A DNA stretch of 64,000 bases. Origin: an uncultured Bacteroidales bacterium. GTDB lineage: Bacteria; Bacteroidota; Bacteroidia; Bacteroidales; P3. Shown here piece by piece: positions 44,801-50,915 of the stretch. The DNA lies in NCBI GenBank assembly GCA_900316055.1, contig ONBK01000002.1:62001-126000 (forward strand), written 5' to 3'. A model generated the notes under the pieces. The model ran no database searches. It was not told the origin of the DNA and worked only from the letters and a program-made list of their open reading frames with translations. The position numbers and the translations under genes were made by a program. Every line of letters begins with the position of its first letter. Position 1 is the first letter of the stretch.

Positions 44801-46017
44801 CAAGCAATCAGACAATCACCCTCCACGCCCTCAGCGGCAACACCACCTACTATGCCTGGGTACGTTCGCTCTGTGGTGCTACCGACACCTCGGAATGGTT
44901 GTATATCGGAAGCTTCACCACCGACTGCAACCCTGCGCCGTTGCCCTACTACGAGTCGTTCGACGGTTATATCAACATGGCAGAAGCCTCGTGCTGGAAC
45001 CGCGCCAGAGGATGGGTCGACAGTCTTGACTATCCCGGCTATGCGCTCGACTATCGATATGCCTCCCAGTGGAGTATCTACAATGTTTACGGAAGCCTTG
45101 GCGCGATGCGGGTGACGGTGGATTTCTACAATGAGCATGAGTGGCTCATCTCGCCGCTGATTGCTGTGAGCGACTCGGCCAAGCTCTCGTTCGACATCAG
45201 GATGACACGCGGTATGGGCGAAAGTTCCCCCGATAGTCTCTCCGACGAAACCCGCTTTGGCGTCGCCTTTACGGTCGACAATGGCTCCTCGTGGCAGGTG
45301 CTCGCCGACTGGGGCGGTGCTGCTGGTGGCAATCTCATGCAGAGCATGGATTCGCTGAATTGGCACCCCACCATAACGCTGCCGGCAGAGGCTATGGGTA
45401 ATATACGCCTCGGATTCTTCGTGCAAACAGGACTAAATACGGATAACGTCTACTTGCATCTCGATAATGTTAAGGTGGAGCTTGACAGCGCGCGTATTCC
45501 GCCGGTGCTCGACACGTTCACTGTCTACATCAACCGTGTCTGCCGCAGCTGCGGGGAGAATATCCCTGCCGACTATGTTGTCGGCGAAGGCCGCTATGAG
45601 GAAGGGGATACAGTGAGCCTCGAGGGACTTGTGCAGGGAGAAGGCGTCAGCTTCGACTTTTGGATTCTCGAAACAGGCGACACCATCTTTGACAATCCCT
45701 ACAGCTTCGTTATCCATTCCGACCGTATCATCACCGCCTACTTTAGCCAGAATGTCGGTATCGACGATGTTGAAGGCAGTGACTTCCTTATTTATCCTAA
45801 TCCTGCCACTACGACGGTGACGATTGTGCTTGATGAGTCAATGGATGCGAATACCTCGCTTCAGGTTCTCGACCAGCAAGGCCGTGTGGTCTATGAATGC
45901 CGGCAGGATGCCGGTGCTCCACTCACCATCGACGTCAGCCGATGGGCCGCCGGCACCTACTTCGTCCGCATCGTTAACGACAGTGGCGCCATCGTCAAGA
46001 AACTTATACTGCGTTAA
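41863..46017 (+). CDS. Large modular surface protein with fibronectin type III repeats and T9SS type A sorting domain
   Basis: About 1384 residues from the ATG at 41863 (MKKILFSLLLLVAMVPLRA, a good signal peptide); an ATG three codons earlier is equally possible. Four or more fibronectin type III domains occur, each opening with C-x-R/Q-P (for example CPRPLAATVDSITATTARAH, CPQPIDVRMRNVTSVSAELA, CLRPSQPTVTDLSYDSITLG). They alternate with jelly-roll units opening LPW.EGFD or LPYYESFD. An InlB-like unit and a type A sorting domain (LIYPNPATTTVTIVL, LDQQGRVVYE, AAGTYFVRIVN) end it. It starts 26 bases after the 2576-residue gene and shares its architecture, so the two are probably co-expressed paralogues under the sigma factor. 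Residues about 973-986 are encoded by iterated CAAGCAATCA words. Confidence 0.85.
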   Translation: MKKILFSLLLLVAMVPLRASQLTVADGTQQNMYVPMQTMNAPMHTQMIYPASMLTPLVGQYITELRFYSTSSNFQWPVNFTVRMGTSPYSSFSGNSLITTPELTQVLVGPFQSVAGGYVLVLDQPYLYNGGDLLLDITMGGFSSSTYFWYYGITRSNASCYFVDSYTPYTQRQSFLPKLTFTYGSTICGRPTALTLDSVGGSTATLHWNVATNTTGYFVTLDGENYPLQTDTSISLSGLVSNRVYTVSVSSICTSGDTLVSQSLDFLTVDTSTALWLPYFCDFETPQPNGLPTWWQRTDSCTTYAGVRPAVIEASDSYGYEGTHVLRFGNGCGPTGLMTAPLPAASKELHVSFWYMSTSFDEEPIEVGLVDTAGVFHLARQFAVGEDDDYYEWRLADFYTDTMNIAGPVRLAFRFQTSDIFSIDNLSIERVPYCPRPLAATVDSITATTARAHLTPADSGATMILSLNGRQRITTTDTVVSLSGLVPSQHYTLSVRTLSPLGDTSQALNTEFRTLCDSVMRLPWSEGFDDLAIGATHPCLTVTEQSPRSSYDPENPIVSGPGGYGTGTHSGSAMLRVGQGDQQVIYIATPIITTPANALHVDFWYMPKGYFSAGYFQAGFQTSPTDTASFTPFYSSPRLNSSGEFVWKHVEIYTDTLSTALPDTVCFVLRVKTAGYLYIDDIEIGSTFNCPQPIDVRMRNVTSVSAELAWDASSEGGQYQVLLDGAVVASSVSNTHYLITGLTPQQNYTAAVRAVCSDGSLGDLHEVDFATPCVATGLPIEEDFETIALGETLPACWTAVLNSSNYPRVAQRPTDAHSGTGVLDFWGFDGEQSLAQTPRFAFPESGLHIRFWESHYYRDSAIVVGLMTDVSDLSTMVPLWVFNGADQWSSSSWSEHEFYIDSLPGADTVCVAFFSINGASLDVDDLLVEAMPTCLRPSQPTVTDLSYDSITLGWSGMGDAYQICYGTDSIPSATQAIIHSSNQTITLHALSGNTTYYAWVRSLCGATDTSEWLYIGSFTTDCNPAPLPYYESFDGYINMAEASCWNRARGWVDSLDYPGYALDYRYASQWSIYNVYGSLGAMRVTVDFYNEHEWLISPLIAVSDSAKLSFDIRMTRGMGESSPDSLSDETRFGVAFTVDNGSSWQVLADWGGAAGGNLMQSMDSLNWHPTITLPAEAMGNIRLGFFVQTGLNTDNVYLHLDNVKVELDSARIPPVLDTFTVYINRVCRSCGENIPADYVVGEGRYEEGDTVSLEGLVQGEGVSFDFWILETGDTIFDNPYSFVIHSDRIITAYFSQNVGIDDVEGSDFLIYPNPATTTVTIVLDESMDANTSLQVLDQQGRVVYECRQDAGAPLTIDVSRWAAGTYFVRIVNDSGAIVKKLILR

Positions 46018-46065
46018 AACTGAGAAAATCCATGTGGCTGCGGTGCTGCTGTTTGATAACTTATT

Positions 46066-46096
46066 TTTGCCATTCCTCATAAAGTTCGTATCTTTG
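46066..46096 (+). promoter_or_regulatory. Full promoter (TTTG, 19 bases, TATCTTTG) of the secreted TonB-C protein gene
   Basis: TTTG at 46066-46069 and TATCTTTG at 46089-46096. The 31-base core is nearly identical to the purM promoter at 46611-46641. Confidence 0.75.
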
Positions 46097-46114
46097 CATC
46101 CCAAATAATCTGCA

Positions 46115-46600
46115 ATGATAACGAAAAGACTCTTGATAGCGACGGTCATGCTGCTTGTTGGCTTTTTTGCCGTCGCCCAGAACGACAGCGTCGACACCAA
46201 CGACCAGACGATGGTCTTCCATCCATTCACAGTCGACCCCGAATTTCCCGGTGGCATTGACTCCCTCTATGCATACCTCTGCCGCAATGTCAGCTATCCA
46301 GCTGAGGCTCGTGACAGCAACATCACCGGCAAGGTCTATGTCACTTTTGTCGTGGAACGCGACGGCAGCATCAGTAATCCCAAGATTCTGCGTGACATCG
46401 GTGGAGGTTGCGGCGCCGCCGCCGTCGAGGCAGTCAAGAACATGCCGCGTTGGAAGCCTGGCCGCCAAGGAAGGGAGCCAGTCCCTGTGCAGTTCAACTT
46501 GCCTGTCAACTTCTCCCTCGACGAGGACGACGACCCCGAAACAAAGGATATCACGCGCGAGGAAAAATGCCTCTATCGCATGACCCACAGGAAGCAGTGA
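46115..46600 (+). CDS. Secreted protein with TonB C-terminal domain
   Basis: 161 residues: a cleavable signal peptide (1-21, cleaving after FAVAQ) and then a TonB C-terminal domain (about 40-145) with DPEFPGGIDSLYAYL, KVYVTFVVERDGSISNPKIL, MPRWKPG and VQFNLPVNF. There is no lipobox and no obvious membrane anchor beyond the signal peptide. It therefore does not look like a classical TonB bridging ExbBD to receptors; free periplasmic TonB-C domains are common in Bacteroidota and their role is uncertain. It is closely related to the protein at 57573. Confidence 0.82.
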   Translation: MITKRLLIATVMLLVGFFAVAQNDSVDTNDQTMVFHPFTVDPEFPGGIDSLYAYLCRNVSYPAEARDSNITGKVYVTFVVERDGSISNPKILRDIGGGCGAAAVEAVKNMPRWKPGRQGREPVPVQFNLPVNFSLDEDDDPETKDITREEKCLYRMTHRKQ

Positions 46601-46610
46601 AAAACATTTT

Positions 46611-46641
46611 TTTGCCATTCCGCAAAAAGTTTGTATCTTTG
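46611..46641 (+). promoter_or_regulatory. Full promoter (TTTG, 19 bases, TATCTTTG) of purM
   Basis: TTTG at 46611-46614 and TATCTTTG at 46634-46641, starting only 11 bases after the preceding stop. Spacing is the 19-base consensus. Confidence 0.75.
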
Positions 46642-46661
46642 CATTTTAATTGGTTGGACGA

Positions 46662-46704
46662 CCAGTCACTCAAACAATCAAGCAATCAAGCAATCAGGCA
46701 ATCA
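46662..46704 (+). repeat. Iterated CAAGCAATCA words in the purM leader
   Basis: The leader between the promoter and the ATG is made of five imperfect CAATCAAG units ending immediately at the start codon, the same words found inside the T9SS genes and the holin-family gene. Confidence 0.65.
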
Positions 46705-47877
46705 ATGGACAAATATAATCAGCGCGGGGTTTCCGCTTCGAAAGAGGACGTTCACAACGCCATCAAGAATATCGACAAGGGACTTTATCCCAATGCTTTC
46801 TGCAAGATTATCCCCGACTTGCTGGGCGGCGACCCTGCCTACTGCAATATCATGCACGCCGACGGCGCTGGCACCAAGAGCTCGCTGGCCTATATGTACT
46901 GGAAGGAGACGGGTGACCTCAGCGTATGGAAAGGCATCGCCATCGATGCTATCGTGATGAATACCGACGATCTTCTGTGTGTTGGTGCCCTCGACCATAT
47001 CCTATTGAGTTCCACCATCGGACGTAACAAGCAGCTGGTACCCGGCGAGGTGATTTCCGCCGTCATCAATGGTACCGAGGAGTTCTGCCAGACAATGCGC
47101 GATATGGGTATCGATATCGTTCTCACCGGCGGTGAGACGGCCGACGTGGGAGACTTGGTTCGCACCATCATTGTCGACAGTACCGTTACTGCTCGCATGC
47201 GTCGTGCCGATGTTATTGACAATGCCAATATCAAGGCTGGCAATGTCATTGTGGCTTTGGCATCTTATGGCCAGGCTACCTACGAGACGGCCTACAATGG
47301 TGGCATGGGCAGCAACGGCCTCACCTCGGCCCGCCACGACGTCTTCTCGCATGTATACGCTGAGAAATACCCCATGTGCTACGACAAGAATCTCCCCGAC
47401 AGTGTGGTCTTCTGCGGCTCCAAACTGCTCACCGACCCCACAGAGGTGCCGGGCGTGGATGCCGGCCACATGGTGCTCTCGCCGACACGTACCTATGCAC
47501 CTATCATCCGCAAGGTTTTAGATGAATACCGTCCGAAGATTGATGGCATGATCCACTGTTCCGGTGGCGCCCAAACCAAGGTGCTCCACTTCATCGGTGG
47601 CCGTCCGTTGCATGTGGTGAAGGATAACCTTTTCCCTGTGCCGCCGCTCTTCAAGATGATTCACGAAGAGAGCAAGACCGACTGGCAGGAGATGTACAAG
47701 GTCTTCAATATGGGTCACCGAATGGAACTCTACACCGACGAGGAGACCGCCCGCGGCATCATTGATATCTCGAAGAGTTTCAATGTCGATGCCCAGATTA
47801 TCGGCCGTGTGGAAGAGGCTCCGAAAGCGCAAGTGACGGTGAAGAGCGAGAATGGTCAATACGAATATTTTGGGTAG
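46705..47877 (+). CDS. purM: Phosphoribosylformylglycinamidine cyclo-ligase (AIR synthetase)
   Basis: 390 residues, longer than the roughly 345 of enterobacterial PurM and typical of the Bacteroidota form. Conserved parts include HADGAGTKSSLAYMYWKETG, IVMNTDDLLCVGA, LTGGETADVGD and SGGAQTKVLHF. It closes formylglycinamidine ribonucleotide to aminoimidazole ribonucleotide in purine synthesis, using ATP. The ATG at 46705 begins MDKYNQRGVSASKEDVHNAI, and the upstream leader is non-coding repeat sequence. It has its own promoter. Confidence 0.95.
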   Translation: MDKYNQRGVSASKEDVHNAIKNIDKGLYPNAFCKIIPDLLGGDPAYCNIMHADGAGTKSSLAYMYWKETGDLSVWKGIAIDAIVMNTDDLLCVGALDHILLSSTIGRNKQLVPGEVISAVINGTEEFCQTMRDMGIDIVLTGGETADVGDLVRTIIVDSTVTARMRRADVIDNANIKAGNVIVALASYGQATYETAYNGGMGSNGLTSARHDVFSHVYAEKYPMCYDKNLPDSVVFCGSKLLTDPTEVPGVDAGHMVLSPTRTYAPIIRKVLDEYRPKIDGMIHCSGGAQTKVLHFIGGRPLHVVKDNLFPVPPLFKMIHEESKTDWQEMYKVFNMGHRMELYTDEETARGIIDISKSFNVDAQIIGRVEEAPKAQVTVKSENGQYEYFG

Positions 47878-47974
47878 CCCTACAGTCGTTATATCGTGAT
47901 AACGAAATAACGTTTTAAATTTTTTTCGTCGCTGCACAATAAAAAATAAATGCCTCCGTTTTAAGGGCGCATTT

Positions 47975-48047
47975 GCGATAGTAGCTCAGTTGGCAGAGCG
48001 GCGGCTTCCCAAGCCGCAGGTCGCGGGTTCGAACCCCGTCTATCGCT
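47975..48047 (+). tRNA. tRNA-Gly (anticodon CCC)
   Basis: A full cloverleaf is visible: 7-bp acceptor (GCGATAG with CTATCGC), a D arm GCTC/GAGC, an anticodon stem GCGGC/GCCGC with loop TTCCCAA (anticodon CCC at 48008-48010, reading GGG), and a T arm GCGGG-TTCGAAC-CCCGT with one mismatch allowed. The discriminator base is T; the CCA end is not encoded. Confidence 0.95.
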
Positions 48048-48056
48048 CGAAATATA

Positions 48057-48092
48057 TGAAAATTGAGATTTTATTCTCAGTTTTCATTTTTT
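48057..48092 (+). terminator. Rho-independent terminator after tRNA-Gly
   Basis: A 12-base stem (48057-48068 with 48075-48086, one T-G pair) followed by six T, ten bases after the tRNA. Confidence 0.8.
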
Positions 48093-48097
48093 ATTTG

Positions 48098-48105
48098 TAT
48101 CTTTG
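48098..48105 (+). promoter_or_regulatory. -7 promoter box (TATCTTTG) of the YitT-family gene
   Basis: Exact match 52 bases before the ATG at 48158, just after the tRNA terminator. Confidence 0.6.
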
Positions 48106-48157
48106 CATTTTTAATATATTACTAATAATTAACTAAATAAAAAACAATAAGAGAGTT

Positions 48158-49117
48158 ATGACAAATTTCGACTCGAAAAGCAAGTTTAGACAAGAGGTTG
48201 TCTCTTATCTGTTGCTGATTGTGGGTAGTGCACTGTTCGCCATTGGCGATGTGATGTTCGTGAATCCCTATCTGATGGCTCCTGGCGGTACCTATGGTCT
48301 TTCCAACGTCTTCAGCAGCCTTTGGGGTGGCAGAATTGCCCTCTACGCCATCTGCATGGATATCCCCCTGCTGATTATCGGCACCTGGATACTTGGTCCT
48401 AAGTTCGGTCTGAAGACCATTATCTCCACCTTCCTCATCTTCGGCTTTACCTATCTGCTTGAATTGGTGTGGGGTTATACTCCTGTCATCCATGATGGTA
48501 CGGTGTTTTTTTCTGAACCCGCCAGTACGGATGGTTTGGTAGCGTTGAAGGAGCACGGTGTCTGGTTCAAACCCGACTACATCCTCAACACTGTGGTTGC
48601 CGGCCTCATCTACGGCGTGGCCATCGGCATGATTTTCCGCAGCGGTGCCACCAGTGGCGGTTCGGATATCATCTCCATGATTCTCCACAAGTACACCAAA
48701 ATCTCCCTCGGTACCCTTGTCATGATTGTCGACGGTATCATCACCATCAGCACATTCATCGCCTTTGGCGACATCCGTCTGCCTATCTACTCCATCATCA
48801 TCATCTACATCGAGGGCAAGGTCATTGACCTCGTGGTCGACGGCATGAAGAGTTACAAGACCATGTTCATCGTCACCGACGAGATGGAGGCCGTGCGCAA
48901 CTATATCCTCAACGACCTCAAGCGTGGCGGCACCTGTCTTACCGGCACCGGCCTCTATCAAGGCAATGAGCGCAAGATGATTTATGTCACCCTTGACCGC
49001 GCCGATATGGTGAAACTGAGAAGCACTCTGCATCTGATCGACCCGAAGGCTTTCGTGAATATTATGGACAGCAGCGAAATCCTCGGCATGGGATTTAAAG
49101 CATTGCCGAAAGAGTAA
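48158..49117 (+). CDS. YitT family membrane protein
   Basis: 319 residues. The first 210 hold about six membrane spans, including LLLIVGSALFAIGDVMFV, the conserved NPYLMAPGGTYGLSNVFSSL (the APGG.xG motif), and the repeat GMIFRSGATSGGSDIISMIL. A soluble DUF2179 domain follows (about 220-315, GKVIDLVVDGMKSYKTMFIV and GTGLYQGNERKMIYVTLDR). Transport is suspected for the family but substrates are not established. The following glycosyltransferase gene begins 23 bases later after a repeat tract. Confidence 0.9.
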   Translation: MTNFDSKSKFRQEVVSYLLLIVGSALFAIGDVMFVNPYLMAPGGTYGLSNVFSSLWGGRIALYAICMDIPLLIIGTWILGPKFGLKTIISTFLIFGFTYLLELVWGYTPVIHDGTVFFSEPASTDGLVALKEHGVWFKPDYILNTVVAGLIYGVAIGMIFRSGATSGGSDIISMILHKYTKISLGTLVMIVDGIITISTFIAFGDIRLPIYSIIIIYIEGKVIDLVVDGMKSYKTMFIVTDEMEAVRNYILNDLKRGGTCLTGTGLYQGNERKMIYVTLDRADMVKLRSTLHLIDPKAFVNIMDSSEILGMGFKALPKE

Positions 49118-49142
49118 TGCTTGAATGTTTGAATGCTTGAAT
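49118..49142 (+). repeat. Iterated TTGAATG words in the gap before the glycosyltransferase
   Basis: The gap reads as tandem TGCTTGAATGT-type words running into the ATGATG start. It is the reverse-strand form of the CAAGCATTCA words. Confidence 0.55.
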
Positions 49143-50340
49143 GATGAAGATACTCCAGCTCTGCAACAAACCCCCTTATCCGTCGGTAGATGGCGGTACA
49201 ATGGCGATGAACAGCATCACCCAGGGGTTGCTGTCTCAGGGTTGTGAGGTGAAGGTGCTGACGGTGGAGACCGACAAACACCCGGTACGGAGAGAACTTA
49301 TTCCGTCCGAATACCTCGAACAGACGGGTATGGAGTCGGTGTACGTGGACCTCGCCGTGAAGGCACTTCCTGCGGCGTTCGCCCTGTTGTGTGGCGAGTC
49401 GTATCATGTGAAGCGTTATGTCAGTGAGGCTTTTGCCGCCAAATTGCGCGAGGTGTTGGAGAAAGAGCAGTTCGACATTGTGCATGTGGAGAGTATCTTC
49501 CTCACGCCTTATGTGCCGCTCATCAGGAAGTATTCCGACGCGAAAGTCATCCTGCGGGCCCACAATGTGGAGCACCTTATCTGGAAACGGGTGGCGCAAA
49601 GCTGTCCGAATCTGTTGAAGCGGTGGTATCTGAAGCACCTCTCGTTGTCACTTCGTGCTTATGAATTGGAGCATATAGGCGACTATGACGGCATTGTATG
49701 CATCACTCGCAACGATGCCGACACGTTCCGTCAGGCGGGCTGTAGGAAGCCCATCGCAAGTATTCCCTTCGGGGTGGACTCCGGCGAGGTGCCGAGTGTG
49801 GAGGTGGAGCCCGACTCGCTTTTCCATATCGGTGCTATGGACTGGCTCCCCAATCAGGAGAGTATTCGCTGGCTGCTCGAGGAGGTGTGGCCCGTGGTGC
49901 ACCGCGAGGTGCCGCAGGCAAAGCTCTATCTGGCGGGGCGCAAGATGCCGGCCCAGTGGATGAACGCTACCATCGAGGGTGTTTCGGTGATAGGTGAGGT
50001 GCCCGACGCGATGTATTTCATCGGCAGCAAGAAAATCAACGTGGTGCCCCTGCTCAGTGGCAGTGGTATCAGGGTGAAGATTATCGAAGCGATGTCGATA
50101 GGCAAGACGGTAGTCACCACCACCGTAGGAGCCCAAGGTATCGACTATATTGACGGAGAGAATATCCTCATTGCCGATACCCCAGAGGAGTTTGCCCGTC
50201 AAATCAAGCGATGCTTGGAAGACGACGCATTCTGCAACAGGGTGGGGGAGGCCGCGGCTCGGCTGGTGGCCAATCAATACGACGAGCGTAAACTTGCAGT
50301 ACAACTGATTGATTTTTATAACAAAAGATTGGAAATATGA
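49141..50340 (+). CDS. Glycosyltransferase, GT-B fold (family 4-like)
   Basis: 399 residues. The N-terminal Rossmann-like domain starts MMKILQLCNKPPYPSVDGGT, with the nucleotide-independent acceptor part. The C-terminal domain carries FHIGAMDWLPNQESIRWLLE, then SGSGIRVKIIEAMSIGKTVV with the Glu-x7-like EAM motif that contacts the donor sugar nucleotide. Family-4 enzymes of this pattern transfer sugars to lipid carriers or surface polysaccharide. Sequence resembles sugar transferases in outer-envelope biosynthesis; donor and acceptor are unknown. It overlaps the next gene by four bases. Confidence 0.85.
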   Translation: MMKILQLCNKPPYPSVDGGTMAMNSITQGLLSQGCEVKVLTVETDKHPVRRELIPSEYLEQTGMESVYVDLAVKALPAAFALLCGESYHVKRYVSEAFAAKLREVLEKEQFDIVHVESIFLTPYVPLIRKYSDAKVILRAHNVEHLIWKRVAQSCPNLLKRWYLKHLSLSLRAYELEHIGDYDGIVCITRNDADTFRQAGCRKPIASIPFGVDSGEVPSVEVEPDSLFHIGAMDWLPNQESIRWLLEEVWPVVHREVPQAKLYLAGRKMPAQWMNATIEGVSVIGEVPDAMYFIGSKKINVVPLLSGSGIRVKIIEAMSIGKTVVTTTVGAQGIDYIDGENILIADTPEEFARQIKRCLEDDAFCNRVGEAAARLVANQYDERKLAVQLIDFYNKRLEI

Positions 50341-50870
50341 AAAAGATTCTTTTGGCAGGTTTAATGGGTCTAGTAGGCTTTATGGGCCTGATGGGCAATT
50401 CGGTTCAGGCTCAGTTGACCATTCCGGGAACCAAGGTGACCTTCCGTCTCAACAATGAGGACTGGCGTTATCTCCGCACTTTTGAGTTGAAGGAGGGAGG
50501 CGATATCTACCTCTACTGCTACACGGGGGAGGTGATTACCGATTCGCAGGGCGACACCGTGCTGCCGCAGTTGCGCATCTATGTGAACAAGAACTTCGAC
50601 GGCGACCTCTATGAGTTCGTCTACAGCCGCTACGAGCGTATGCCTTATCAGTCGCTGTGGGAATTCAGCGAGGGACAGGGTCTGCCGGCCTCCGGTGGAT
50701 TGGGCTATATCGGAGCTTACACCAATCCTTCCGACGAAAAGGATTATCAGTTCTATATGACCTATTTCAAGGACAAGAAGACTTTTGTGGAGTTCCGACT
50801 GGAGACGACGAAGGATACTTTTGAGCAGATGAATTTCGAGTTTACGGATATCTTGGGTTCGATAAAGTAA
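50337..50870 (+). CDS. Exported protein of unknown function
   Basis: 177 residues. A signal peptide (1-25, cleaving after VQAQ) is unusual because it is written by an iterated GGNNTNATGGG word (GLMGLVGFMGLMGN). The mature part is compact, with FRLNNEDWRYLRTFELKEGG and QFYMTYFKDKKTFVEFRLET, and no cysteines or enzyme motifs. It starts with an ATGA overlap on the glycosyltransferase stop, so the two are translationally coupled. The remaining gap to the PorE-like gene is repeat sequence. Confidence 0.65.
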   Translation: MKKILLAGLMGLVGFMGLMGNSVQAQLTIPGTKVTFRLNNEDWRYLRTFELKEGGDIYLYCYTGEVITDSQGDTVLPQLRIYVNKNFDGDLYEFVYSRYERMPYQSLWEFSEGQGLPASGGLGYIGAYTNPSDEKDYQFYMTYFKDKKTFVEFRLETTKDTFEQMNFEFTDILGSIK

Positions 50871-50911
50871 CGGTTAACGGTTAACGGTTAAAGTTTAAGG
50901 TTTAAAGTTGT
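50867..50911 (+). repeat. Iterated AACGGTTAACGGTTAAAG words before the PorE-like gene
   Basis: The stop codon of the previous gene is the first TAA of a tract of AACGGTTAACGG words that shades into GTTTAAGGTTTAAAG. It is identical in type to the tracts at 56893, 61769 and 63729. Confidence 0.6.
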
Positions 50912-50915
50912 TTTG

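Noticed and set aside
46408..46704. N-terminal extension of purM through the promoter and repeat leader
   Set aside because: The open frame upstream encodes repeat words and overlaps another gene; MDKYNQRG is the normal start.
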